From positions 3,250,001-3,314,000 of the forward strand of contig NZ_CP100351.1 in the NCBI RefSeq assembly GCF_024204645.1: a DNA stretch of 64,000 bases, given 5' to 3'. The position numbers were made by a program, and so were the translations under genes. How positions within the stretch are numbered: the first letter of the stretch is position 1; every line of letters begins with the position of its first letter. Shown here piece after piece: positions 8,944 through 16,929 of this stretch. A model generated the notes under the pieces. The model made no database searches, was not told the origin of the DNA, and saw only the letters and a program-made list of their open reading frames with translations. The stretch is from Desulfomicrobium sp. ZS1. Lineage in GTDB: Bacteria; Desulfobacterota; Desulfovibrionia; Desulfovibrionales; Desulfomicrobiaceae.

Positions 8944-9071
8944 GAGTCCAGCTCCGTGTTGACCGTTTCTGTATAAAACCAAAAAATTATCGCTTTTTTG
9001 GTGCTCCATGATTGACAATTCATTCTCATGATGCCCGCATCAGCCCAAAATCCTGCTGATAAACCTGAAAA

Positions 9072-9088
9072 AGCAATAACTCGGCCAA
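9072..9088 (-). promoter_or_regulatory. Candidate sigma-54 promoter for dctPQM
   Basis: Read on the minus strand the sequence is TTGGCCGAGTTATTGCT. It has the invariant GG (-24) and GC (-12) with correct spacing against the consensus YTGGCACGRNNNTTGCW, differing at the three less conserved bases of ACG. Transcription would start near 9060 and leave a leader of about 115 bases before dctP. Dicarboxylate transporters of other bacteria are classic sigma-54 genes, which fits. Confidence 0.5.
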
Positions 9089-9575
9089 CACTTTTCAATT
9101 TTGAATTTATTTCATTATTTCAAATTGTAATACATATTTTTATTAGCAGAAACATCACTTATGAAGAATAAAATCCTTATTTTTTGCTCAATTGAGTCAC
9201 TTTTTTTCGATCAATTTGACAAAATTGAATAAAACAACCAATAGTCCTTACGCACGATGACGTATGACACCTGAAGCTGGCTGGAAGCGAGCCAAAAACA
9301 AGCGAGACAACATCCAGTCTCGTCTTTTGAAAATATTTTCTTTCGAAAGCGAGCACTATTTTCATTTACGCTCAAATATTATTCAATTTTGTAATAACTA
9401 TTCCATCAAGCCGACCCGCGACACAAGCCGGGGTCATCAAAAAGAGACCGCAGCGGAGCTCCGAGCATCCTTTTTTTATGGACAAAAATTGCGCCATTAG
9501 GCATCAGCCGTATGACACAAAGCCCGGCCTTCCGGGCGGGTCGCAGATTCCACGCGCCGCGACTGCCGGTTCCGG

Positions 9576-9592
9576 CTGGCACGCATGGTGCT
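9576..9592 (+). promoter_or_regulatory. Candidate sigma-54 promoter for the bmp/nucleoside importer operon
   Basis: CTGGCACGCATGGTGCT matches the sigma-54 consensus YTGGCACGRNNNTTGCW at all but two scored positions, including a perfect CTGGCACG -24 block and a TGCT -12 block. It ends 48 bases before the ATG of the binding-protein gene, giving an expected start near 9604. This is the best sigma-54 match I saw in the window. Confidence 0.6.
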
Positions 9593-9640
9593 TCAACGTG
9601 TCCGGCTCATTTCCATCCAACCATGAAACACGAGGACATC

Positions 9641-10624
9641 ATGAAACGCATCCTGTTCCTGGCCGTGCTCGGCCTGGCCCTCTTCCTGGGCACCGCCGCC
9701 ATGGCCGAGAAAATCAAGGTCGCCGGCATCTACACCCAGCCCATCCAGCAGAAATGGGACGCCACCCTGCACAAGGCCCTCCTGAAGGCCCAAGAATCCG
9801 GCGAGATCGAGTATGTCTGGAGCGAAAAAGTTTCCAATACCGATTACATCCGCGTCCTGCGCGAATACTCCGAAGCTGGCGTGCAGCTCATTGTCGGCGA
9901 GGCCTTCGGCATCTCCCGCGACGTGCGCAAGGTGGCCAAGGATTATCCGAACGTGGCCTATCTCATGGGCGACACCTTCGGCCCGGACGGCGAGAACCTC
10001 TCCGTGTTCGACAACTACATCCATGAGCCCTGCTACCTGATGGGCATGATCGCCGGAGCCATGACCAAGACGAACAAGATCGGCATGGTCGGCGGCTACC
10101 CCATCGGCGAAGTCAACCGCCTCTTCAACGCATTCATGGCCGGCGCCAAGGCCATCAATCCGGCCGTAGAGTTCAAGGTCTCCTTCATCGGCTCCTGGTA
10201 TGATCCGCCGAAAGCCAAGGAATTCGCCTACGCCCAGGTCGAGGCTGGCGTGGATGTGCTTTATGCCGAACGCTCCGGCGTGGTCGATGCGGCCCGCGAG
10301 AAGGGCATCGTCGCTTTCGGCAACGTCAATGACATGAACAAAGAAGAAAACGGCGAAAACGTGGTCGTGACCTCGGCCCTGTGGCACATGGAAGCGGCCC
10401 TGAACCACGCCATCGAGCGGGTCAAGGCCGGCACCTTCGCCGCCGAAGACTACCGCAAGTGGACCATGATGGCCAAAGGCGGCGCGTCCCTGTCCCCCTT
10501 CCATGAATTCGAGGACAAGATCCCCGCCGACGTGAAAGCCAAAGTCGCCGAGACCGAAGCCGCCATCAAGGCCGGGACCCTGGTCATCGAGATCAACGAC
10601 GACGAACCCAAATCCACCTTCTGA
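9641..10624 (+). CDS. BMP-family ABC transporter substrate-binding protein
   Basis: 327 residues. Periplasmic binding protein of the basic-membrane-protein (PnrA/Bmp, nucleoside-binding) family. A signal peptide covers residues 1-22 (cleavage after AAMA). The body shows the family pattern, such as QKWDATLHKALLKAQE near the N-terminus and KIGMVGGYPIGEVNRLFNAF in the middle. The ATG at 9641 was preferred over one at 9623 because GAGGA sits at the right distance. The following ATPase and two permeases complete a nucleoside-type importer, and the downstream cytosine deaminase supports a nucleobase or nucleoside substrate. Confidence 0.9.
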   Translation: MKRILFLAVLGLALFLGTAAMAEKIKVAGIYTQPIQQKWDATLHKALLKAQESGEIEYVWSEKVSNTDYIRVLREYSEAGVQLIVGEAFGISRDVRKVAKDYPNVAYLMGDTFGPDGENLSVFDNYIHEPCYLMGMIAGAMTKTNKIGMVGGYPIGEVNRLFNAFMAGAKAINPAVEFKVSFIGSWYDPPKAKEFAYAQVEAGVDVLYAERSGVVDAAREKGIVAFGNVNDMNKEENGENVVVTSALWHMEAALNHAIERVKAGTFAAEDYRKWTMMAKGGASLSPFHEFEDKIPADVKAKVAETEAAIKAGTLVIEINDDEPKSTF

Positions 10625-10631
10625 TCCCACG

Positions 10632-10659
10632 GGGGCCGGAACCTTCCGGCCCCTTTTTT
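10632..10659 (+). terminator. Intrinsic terminator between bmp and the ATPase gene
   Basis: GGGGCCGGAA (10632-10641) pairs perfectly with TTCCGGCCCC (10644-10653) and is followed by six Ts. Because the ATPase starts only 11 bases later with no obvious promoter, it probably lets part of the transcription through. The binding protein would then be made in excess over the membrane parts. Confidence 0.85.
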
Positions 10660-10669
10660 CCGGTCACCC

Positions 10670-12199
10670 ATGTCCAACACACCCGTGCTGCGGCTTTGCG
10701 GCATCACCAAATATTTTGGCCCTCTCGCGGCCAACGACGACATCTCCCTGACCCTGAACGCCGGCGAGATGCTGGCCCTTTTGGGCGAGAACGGGGCGGG
10801 CAAGACCACGCTCATGTCCATCCTCTTCGGCCATTACGTCGCCGACGGCGGAACAGTGGAAGTGCAGGACCAGCCCTTGCCGCCGGGTTCGCCCCGGGCC
10901 GCCCTCACGGCCGGCGTGGGCATGGTCCACCAGCATTTCACCCTGGCCGGGAACATGACCGTGCTCGAAAACGTCATGCTCGGCACTGAGCCCTTGTGGG
11001 GCTTCCGCCGCAACTCGGCCCGCGCCCTGGCCAAGCTGCGCTCGCTCATGGAGCGCTTCAGACTGCACGTGAACCCGCACGCCCTCGTGCGCGGCCTGTC
11101 CGTTGGCGAGCGGCAGCGTGTGGAGATTTTGAAGGTCCTGTACCGCGACGCCCGCATCCTCATTCTCGACGAACCCACGGCCGTGCTCACCCCCCAGGAG
11201 AGCGACCACCTCTTCGCCACCCTGCGCGAACTGGTGAACCAAGGCGTGTCCGTCATCTTCATCACGCACAAGCTGCGCGAGGTCATGGCAGCCAGCGACC
11301 GCTGCGTGGTCCTGCGCCACGGCAGGGTAGTGCTTGAAACTTCGACGAAAGCAACGTCCGCCGAGGACCTGGCCAAGGCCATGGTCGGAGCGAGCATCCC
11401 CCAGGCCACGCGCACTCCGCACCCGCCCGGAGACGAAGTCCTCTTTCTGGACGGAGTCCGCGCCAGCGCCCCGGATCGCGGAGCGAGCCTCGACGAACTG
11501 CGCTTGTCGGTGCGCGCCCATGAAATTCTCGGCATCGCGGGCGTCTCCGGCAACGGCCAGGCCCTGCTGGCGGATCTCCTGTCCGGCCTTGTCGCTCCGA
11601 CCGGCGGCAGCGTCGTCCTGCGCGGCCAGATCGTGAGCCGCCTCACCCCGGCGGCCATGATCCGCGCAGGCGTTGGCCGCGTGCCCGACGACCGCACCGG
11701 CACGGGACTGGTGGCGGACATGACGGTCATGGAAAACCTGTCCACGGAGCTCTACCGCCTGCCCGGCTTTTCCCGGCGAGGTATGCTCAATTTCAAGGCC
11801 CTGGCCTCCCGCGCCGCACAACTCATGGATGTCTTCGACATCCGCTGCGCAGGCCCAGGTGCGCCGGTGCGCAAACTTTCGGGCGGCAACATGCAAAAGC
11901 TCATCCTGGCCCGGGTCCTGTCCCAGGGCCCGCACCTCATTCTGGCCAACCAGCCGACCTGGGGCCTCGACGTCGGAGCCACGGCCGCCGTGCACCAGCA
12001 TCTCCTCGACGCGGCCCGGCGCGGGGCCGGCGTGGTCCTCATCTCCGAGGACCTGGACGAGCTCTTCCAGCTCTCGGACCGCATCCAGGTCATGTACCAG
12101 GGACGCCTGTCCGACCCGGAGAACGCGGCCACCGTGGATCGCGCCAAACTCGGGCTCATGATGAGCGGCCAATCCTTCGACGCACGGGGTGCCGCATGA
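10670..12199 (+). CDS. Nucleoside-type ABC transporter ATPase (double-domain)
   Basis: 509 residues with two fused ABC domains, as in YufO/NupO and sugar importers. Domain 1 has Walker A GENGAGKTT (about 39-47), signature LSVGERQR and Walker B ILILDEPTAVLTPQE. Domain 2 has a degenerate Walker A region (GVSGNGQ, near 285), signature LSGGNMQK and a substituted Walker B (LILANQPTWGLD, with Asn-Gln in place of Asp-Glu). One likely active and one mainly structural site is the norm for this class. It overlaps the next permease start by four bases. Confidence 0.92.
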   Translation: MSNTPVLRLCGITKYFGPLAANDDISLTLNAGEMLALLGENGAGKTTLMSILFGHYVADGGTVEVQDQPLPPGSPRAALTAGVGMVHQHFTLAGNMTVLENVMLGTEPLWGFRRNSARALAKLRSLMERFRLHVNPHALVRGLSVGERQRVEILKVLYRDARILILDEPTAVLTPQESDHLFATLRELVNQGVSVIFITHKLREVMAASDRCVVLRHGRVVLETSTKATSAEDLAKAMVGASIPQATRTPHPPGDEVLFLDGVRASAPDRGASLDELRLSVRAHEILGIAGVSGNGQALLADLLSGLVAPTGGSVVLRGQIVSRLTPAAMIRAGVGRVPDDRTGTGLVADMTVMENLSTELYRLPGFSRRGMLNFKALASRAAQLMDVFDIRCAGPGAPVRKLSGGNMQKLILARVLSQGPHLILANQPTWGLDVGATAAVHQHLLDAARRGAGVVLISEDLDELFQLSDRIQVMYQGRLSDPENAATVDRAKLGLMMSGQSFDARGAA

Positions 12200-13245
12200 G
12201 ACTCGAACCCCGCGATTCCGTGGCCCTCACCTGGCAGATCGGCGCGCCGCTTTTAGCCGTCATCGCCTCCATGGCGATCTGCTCCGGCCTCATCCTCTGG
12301 GCCGGGGCCTCGCCGCTTTCCGCCTGGGGGCTGCTGCTCAAAGGCGCCCTGGGCTCGACCTTCGCCCTGACCGAAACCCTGACCCGCGCCACCCCGCTCA
12401 TCTTCACCGGGCTGGCCGCGGCCGTGGCCTTCCGGGCCAAGCTCTGGAACATCGGCGGCGAAGGCCAGTTCTACGTCGGGGCCTGCATGGCCACCTGGCT
12501 CGGAACGGGCATGGTCACACTGCCCGCATGGCTCATGATCCCCTTTCTCTTCCTGTCCGGCGCCCTGGCCGGCGGACTCTTTCTGCTCATTCCGACCTGG
12601 CTCAAGACGCAGCTCAAGGCCGACGAGGTGGTCACGACCCTGCTGCTCAACTTCGTGGTCCTGCTGGTCGTCAACTGGCTGGTCTTCGGCCCCTGGAAAG
12701 ACCCCATGGCCATGGGCTGGCCCCAGGCCGCGCCCGTCATCGATCAGGCCATGCTGCCCGTGCTCGTGCCCAAGTCGAGCCTGCACCTGGGTTTCATCCT
12801 GGCCCTGGCCTGCGCCCTGGCCGTATGGTGGATGATGCGCTTCACGGTCTGGGGCTTCGAGATTCGCGCAGTCGGCGCGAGCCTCAAAGCCAGCACCTTC
12901 GCCGGCATGCCGGTGGGCGCCACCATCATCCGCACCGCGCTCCTGAGCGGCGGCCTCGCGGCCATGGCCGGAGTCAGCGAACTGTGCGGCGTCAAGGGCT
13001 ACCTGACCCTCGATCTGTCCCCCGGCTTCGGCTACTCCGGCATCGTCGTGGCCATGCTGGCTGCCCTGCATCCTCTGGGCGTGGTGCTCTCGGCCACGTT
13101 CATCGCGGTCATCTACATCGGGGCCGATTCCATGAGCCGCGCCATAAATATCTCCAATTACATCGCGGATGTGACCACAGCCGTGAGCCTGCTCACGGTG
13201 CTGCTGGCCATGTTCCTGACCCGCTACCGCATCCGCTGGAAATAA
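12196..13245 (+). CDS. ABC transporter permease, nucleoside type (NupP/YufP-like)
   Basis: 349 residues with about nine membrane segments. First of two BPD_transp_2 permeases that form the channel. Family segments include the ALTETLTRATPLIFTGLAAA start, WNIGGEGQFYVGA and TSLHLG-type loops, and EIRAVGASLKASTFAGM. The ATG overlaps the ATPase stop, which makes the cistrons translationally coupled. The second permease follows after one base. Confidence 0.92.
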   Translation: MRLEPRDSVALTWQIGAPLLAVIASMAICSGLILWAGASPLSAWGLLLKGALGSTFALTETLTRATPLIFTGLAAAVAFRAKLWNIGGEGQFYVGACMATWLGTGMVTLPAWLMIPFLFLSGALAGGLFLLIPTWLKTQLKADEVVTTLLLNFVVLLVVNWLVFGPWKDPMAMGWPQAAPVIDQAMLPVLVPKSSLHLGFILALACALAVWWMMRFTVWGFEIRAVGASLKASTFAGMPVGATIIRTALLSGGLAAMAGVSELCGVKGYLTLDLSPGFGYSGIVVAMLAALHPLGVVLSATFIAVIYIGADSMSRAINISNYIADVTTAVSLLTVLLAMFLTRYRIRWK

Positions 13246-13246
13246 C

Positions 13247-14188
13247 ATGGATATTCTCTCCCTTTTTCTCGAAACCGGATTCTGGCTGGCCACCGTGCGC
13301 ATGGCCACCCCGCTCATCTTCGGCACCATGGGCGAACTGATCTGCGAACGGGCCGGGGTACTGAACCTCGGCATCGAAGGCATCATGGCCGCAGGCTGCA
13401 TGTCCGGCTGGACCTGGGTCTTCCTCGGCGGCACCCTCTGGGGCGGCGTGCTCTTCGCCGCCTGCGTCGGAGCGGCCCTGGGCCTCCTCCACGCAGTCTT
13501 CACCGTGCACCTCGGCCTGTCCCAGCACGTCACGGGCCTCGGCATCACCATGCTCGGCGCAAGCCTCAGCTCCTTCGTCTTCCGCATGGTCCTGCCCCAG
13601 GTCACCACCCCGCCCAAGATCATCCCCTTCGCGCCGCTGGACATCCCCGTGCTCTCCAGCCTGCCCTTCCTCGGCCCGGTCCTCTTCAGCCAGACGGCGC
13701 TTACCCTCCTGGCTTTCATCCTGGTCGGCGTCACAGCCTACGTGCTGCTGCGCACACCCCTCGGCCTCGCCCTGCGCATGGTCGGCGAAAACCCGCTCGC
13801 CGCCGAAGCACAGGGGCTCTCCGTCCTGGCCTTACGCACCGGCGCGGTCATGGTCGGCTCCGCCTTCATGGCCGTGGGCGGCGCATTCCTGACGCTCGCC
13901 GCCTTCGACGCCTATTACATCGGCATGGTCAACGGTCGCGGCTGGATCTGCATCGCGCTCGTCGTCTTCTCCTCCTGGAAACCAGGCAAGGCGCTCCTCG
14001 GCGCGCTCCTCTTCGCCGCCTTCGACGCCATCCAGATGCGCGTACAACAGCAATCCATCTCCGCCATCCCATACCAATTCTACCTGATGCTCCCCTACCT
14101 CTGCTCCATCCTCGCCCTCATCACCATGTCCAGCAAAGCCGCCTACCCCAAGGCCTTGCTGGTTCCCTTCCGCAAGGGTGAGAGGTAG
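13247..14188 (+). CDS. ABC transporter permease, nucleoside type (NupQ/YufQ-like)
   Basis: 313 residues, about eight to nine membrane segments. Second permease of the pair. The motifs GELICERAGVLNLGIEGIM, GLALRMVGENPLAAEAQGL and GMVNGRGWICIALVVFSSWKP are typical. It begins one base after the first permease ends. Structured repeats follow before the deaminase gene, so codA may be a separate or a modulated transcription unit. Confidence 0.92.
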   Translation: MDILSLFLETGFWLATVRMATPLIFGTMGELICERAGVLNLGIEGIMAAGCMSGWTWVFLGGTLWGGVLFAACVGAALGLLHAVFTVHLGLSQHVTGLGITMLGASLSSFVFRMVLPQVTTPPKIIPFAPLDIPVLSSLPFLGPVLFSQTALTLLAFILVGVTAYVLLRTPLGLALRMVGENPLAAEAQGLSVLALRTGAVMVGSAFMAVGGAFLTLAAFDAYYIGMVNGRGWICIALVVFSSWKPGKALLGALLFAAFDAIQMRVQQQSISAIPYQFYLMLPYLCSILALITMSSKAAYPKALLVPFRKGER

Positions 14189-14207
14189 AGGGGGAAGGAG
14201 AAGAGAC

Positions 14208-14295
14208 GCGGGGCGCTGCCCCGCACCCCGCAAGGGGCGCGCCCCTTGACCCGATTATTGGGATGCAGGGGATGTGTCCCCTGCCCGCCGGAGGC
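14208..14295 (+). repeat. Structured intergenic repeat, copy 1
   Basis: About 88 bases made of three back-to-back hairpins: GGGGC/GCCCC around 14210-14222, AAGGGGC/GCCCCTT around 14232-14247, and CAGGGGA/TCCCCTG around 14266-14284. The end is CCCGCCGGAGGC. A second copy starts 119 bases later in the same orientation. Such units are commonly dispersed in intergenic spaces of Desulfovibrionales (recollection, not checked). Confidence 0.75.
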
Positions 14296-14326
14296 TTTCT
14301 TAAATAGACACTGCGCGGTAGAAGAA

Positions 14327-14413
14327 GCGGGGCTCCGCCCCACACCCCGCAAGGGACTCGTCCCTTGACCCTGTCAGGGGTGCAGGGGGATTATCCCCCT
14401 GCCCGCCGGAGGC
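14327..14413 (+). repeat. Structured intergenic repeat, copy 2
   Basis: Second copy with the same order of hairpins: GGGGC/GCCCC, AAGGGAC/GTCCCTT, and CAGGGGGAT/ATCCCCCTG, ending CCCGCCGGAGGC. Several bases differ from copy 1, but the changes are paired so each stem is kept. It lies 27 bases before the ATG of the cytosine deaminase. Confidence 0.75.
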
Positions 14414-14439
14414 ACTCTTATTTCATCGAGGTGATTATC

Positions 14440-15708
14440 ATGCTGGATTTGCTTATCATCAACGCCGCCCTGCCTGGGGAGGAGGCGCTAGTCGAGATTG
14501 GCTGCAAGGATGGCCGGATTGTTGCGGTAGAACCGAGTATCAAGGCTGAGGCGGCTCAGGTCATTGACGCCAAGGGATATCTGGTGACCCCGCCTTTCGT
14601 GGACAGCCATTTCCATATGGACGCGACCTTGTCGGCGGGCTTGCCGCGCCGGAATGAGACCGGCACGTTGCTGGAAGGGATTCGGATTTGGGGCGAGCTC
14701 AAGCCTGATCTTACGCCGGAGGCCATCAAGGACCGGGCCATGAAGCTGCTGCGTTGGTCCGTGGCCAAGGGCAATCTGGCCATCCGCACCCATGTGGACA
14801 CGACGGACCCGAGCCTCATGGCCGTGGATGTGCTGCTTGAGGTGCGCGAGGAGATGAAGGATTTCGTGGACATCCAGCTGGTGGCCTTTCCCCAGGACGG
14901 GGTGTTGCGCGCCCCGCGCGGGGTGGAACTGCTGGAGCGGGCCTTAGACAAGGGCGTGGACGTGGTCGGCGGCATCCCGCATTTCGAGCGGACCATGGAT
15001 CAGGGCCGGGAGTCGGTGCGCGTGCTGTGCGAGATCGCGGCAAAGCGCGGACTCATGGTCGACATGCACTGCGACGAGTCCGACGACCCGCTTTCCCGGC
15101 ATGTGGAGAGCCTGGCGTTTGAGACGCAAAGGCTGGGGCTGCAGGGCCGGGTCACGGGCTCGCATCTGACGAGCATGCACTCCATGGACAATTATTACGT
15201 GTCGAAGCTGTTGCCGCTCATGGCCGAGGCGGGTTTGCACTGCGTGTGCAACCCGCTGGTGAACATGAACCTGCAGGGCCGCCACGACACGTACCCCAAG
15301 CGGCGGGGGCTCATGCGCGTGCCGGAGCTGATGGGCATGGGCGTCAATGTGGCCTTCGGACACGACGACGTCATGGACCCCTGGTATCCCATGGGATCGC
15401 ACGACATGCTCGAAGTGGCCCATATGGGCGCTCACGCCCTGCACATGACCGGCGTGGATGGACTGCGGAAGATGTTCCGGGCCGTGACGGAGAACGGAGC
15501 GCGAGTGATGGGGTTTGAAGGCTACGGCCTTGCGCCCGGCTGCAGCGCAGACATGGTCATCCTGCAGGCCGCAAGCGAGCTCGAAGCCCTGCGCCTGCAC
15601 CCGGCACGGCTGTGGGTCATCCGGCGCGGCAAGGTCATAAGCCGGACCCCGGAAGTGGTGGCCAGCGTGGAGTTGGGAGAAGGCGAGGAGTTGGTGGATT
15701 TTACATAA
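14440..15708 (+). CDS. codA: Cytosine deaminase / amidohydrolase (CodA-like)
   Basis: 422 residues. Metal-dependent hydrolase that converts cytosine to uracil and ammonia. The CodA metal and catalytic residues can be seen: DSHFHMD (about 55-61), HCDESDD, SHLTSMHSMDN and GHDDVMDPWYPMG. The last block is nearly the same as in E. coli CodA, where its first Asp is the metal-binding catalytic residue. The ATG at 14440 has GAGGTG upstream; the open frame further 5' runs through the repeat. It follows a nucleoside-type importer, so the two likely form a pyrimidine salvage pathway. Confidence 0.88.
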   Translation: MLDLLIINAALPGEEALVEIGCKDGRIVAVEPSIKAEAAQVIDAKGYLVTPPFVDSHFHMDATLSAGLPRRNETGTLLEGIRIWGELKPDLTPEAIKDRAMKLLRWSVAKGNLAIRTHVDTTDPSLMAVDVLLEVREEMKDFVDIQLVAFPQDGVLRAPRGVELLERALDKGVDVVGGIPHFERTMDQGRESVRVLCEIAAKRGLMVDMHCDESDDPLSRHVESLAFETQRLGLQGRVTGSHLTSMHSMDNYYVSKLLPLMAEAGLHCVCNPLVNMNLQGRHDTYPKRRGLMRVPELMGMGVNVAFGHDDVMDPWYPMGSHDMLEVAHMGAHALHMTGVDGLRKMFRAVTENGARVMGFEGYGLAPGCSADMVILQAASELEALRLHPARLWVIRRGKVISRTPEVVASVELGEGEELVDFT

Positions 15709-15747
15709 GGCAGAGATGGAGTTGCCGACCAACGGCACGGTATGGCC

Positions 15748-16068
15748 TTATTCGTCCTGCAACCAGTTCGGAACGTCGCGTCGTGTGTGCAGGACGCGCC
15801 ATACATCGACATGGGCCTCCCGGACGACGTAAAAGACCAGATACGGGAAGCGCTTCAGCGGCCAGGAACGCAAGCCCGGCAGGTCCAGTTCGTGCGCGAA
15901 ACGGGTCGAGCCGCTTTCCGGGTGCCGACCGATCTGCGTAAAGGTCCGTTCGAGGACGTCGATGAAGCCCAAGGCGGCTTCCCCTGCCCCTTCCTCCAGA
16001 TAGTGCCCGATGGCCTCCTCGATGTCCCGATGGGCACGCTCGCGAGGAACGACGGGAAACGCCTTCAC
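15748..16068 (-). CDS. parE: ParE/RelE-superfamily toxin
   Basis: 106 residues. Small ParE-like toxin: an N-terminal helical hairpin (RDIEEAIGHYLEEGAGEAALGFIDVLERTFTQI region), then ELDLPGLRSWPLKRFPYLVFYVV and the C-terminal VLHTRRDVPNWL, which are family hallmarks. ParE toxins of this group inhibit DNA gyrase (family knowledge). Its start overlaps the stop of the upstream antitoxin (ATGA). It converges on the cytosine deaminase gene. Confidence 0.88.
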   Translation of the reverse strand: MKAFPVVPRERAHRDIEEAIGHYLEEGAGEAALGFIDVLERTFTQIGRHPESGSTRFAHELDLPGLRSWPLKRFPYLVFYVVREAHVDVWRVLHTRRDVPNWLQDE

Positions 16069-16304
16069 CTGCGGTTTGAGCGCCGGACCCGGCCACGCAG
16101 CGCTTCGAAATACGCGCCATCGGCCGGTTCACGCTCCGGAGAGGACACTCCGGCAAGAAGCAGGGCGCGCAGACGCTGACGGTCCTGATCTTTGCGGATC
16201 AATTCCCGTACGTATTCGCTGCTCGTGCCGTAACCACGACTCGCAACCTGCTCATCCACAAAACTCTTGAGGGGCTCGGGGAGAGAAATGTTCATGGTGC
16301 TCAT
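16065..16304 (-). CDS. parD: ParD-like antitoxin
   Basis: 79 residues. Ribbon-helix-helix antitoxin (CopG/ParD type): NISLPEPLKSFVDEQVASRG followed by YGTSSEYVRELIRKDQD, which form the beta strand and two helices of the DNA-binding fold. The C-terminal tail would bind the toxin. Start at 16304 (MSTMNISL) or 16295 (MNISL) are both possible. First cistron of the TA pair, probably autorepressed by the complex (family knowledge). Confidence 0.88.
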   Translation of the reverse strand: MSTMNISLPEPLKSFVDEQVASRGYGTSSEYVRELIRKDQDRQRLRALLLAGVSSPEREPADGAYFEALRGRVRRSNRR

Positions 16305-16354
16305 AGATAAAACATAGCGATTTTGGCAAAAATTGGCAAGATCAGATACCAATC

Positions 16355-16708
16355 TCAGATGTTGCCGTCGTCCGCCAATTCCCCGAGCCAATGCCCGCTG
16401 ATGCGCAGACGCACCACGTGGTGCCCGTGCGCATGCCCCACCATTTCAAAAGAGCGGGCTGACGCATCGAGGCTGCCGTCAATGTCCAGATTTGCCGTCT
16501 TGAACATGCCAAGATCCGGCGGCGCTTGCGGATTCCATTTGCGCACAAGCAGATTACCGCGCACCGCCCCATCCACCGCGGCCAGACGGCCTTGCCAGAC
16601 ATAGCCGGGCCCGCCGCCGTTGACCAATCCCTGCCTGAACACCGCGACGCCTTCTTCAGTCCTGTCGTACGCCACGAAGCGCAGCCAATAGATCCCGTCC
16701 TGCATCAT
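16355..16708 (-). CDS. GrlR-like small protein
   Basis: 117 residues. The N-terminus DGIYWLRFVAYDRTEEGVAVF and the following GGGPGYVWQG and AVRGNLLVRKWN segments resemble the GrlR fold (a small beta-barrel first described as a negative regulator of type III secretion in enteropathogenic E. coli). No type III genes are here, so a housekeeping or unknown role is more likely. The start at 16708 or 16705 has AAAGGGG upstream. The assignment rests on pattern similarity alone. Confidence 0.55.
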   Translation of the reverse strand: MMQDGIYWLRFVAYDRTEEGVAVFRQGLVNGGGPGYVWQGRLAAVDGAVRGNLLVRKWNPQAPPDLGMFKTANLDIDGSLDASARSFEMVGHAHGHHVVRLRISGHWLGELADDGNI

Positions 16709-16929
16709 GAGTCCCCTTTGCTTTCCCGGACGGCTTGCGTGCCGACGGAACTTCGCATTGTGGCGCATGGAAGAGACAAAGGCAAACCGCCGCCCCCCCC
16801 TTCCGAACTTGACACCCGCCGTCAACCGTCTCATGCCGTTGCGTCGGCCATGCGTCCTGTCCTGCTCCACGACTTTCGGTCACGTAACTCAGCAACCATC
16901 AGCGCCCTGCGGCGCTTCGGGATACGTCC

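Larger units (their letters stand above)
8944..9640. other. AT-rich divergent control region, no gene supported
   Basis: This gap separates leftward dctP from the rightward bmp operon. Its middle (about 9090-9400) is much more AT-rich than anything nearby. Short ORFs here (9177-9365 minus, 9264-9500 plus) lack ribosome sites and family features. It contains one candidate sigma-54 promoter facing each way, and a 10-bp palindrome CTCAATTGAG at 9187-9196 that could be an activator site. AT-rich DNA of this kind is often bent and bound by IHF, which sigma-54 promoters commonly use (known in general; not shown here). Confidence 0.6.

Noticed and set aside
9264-9500. A 78-residue plus-strand ORF in the AT-rich control region
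   Set aside because: No Shine-Dalgarno, no conserved pattern, and AT-rich composition unlike coding DNA nearby.
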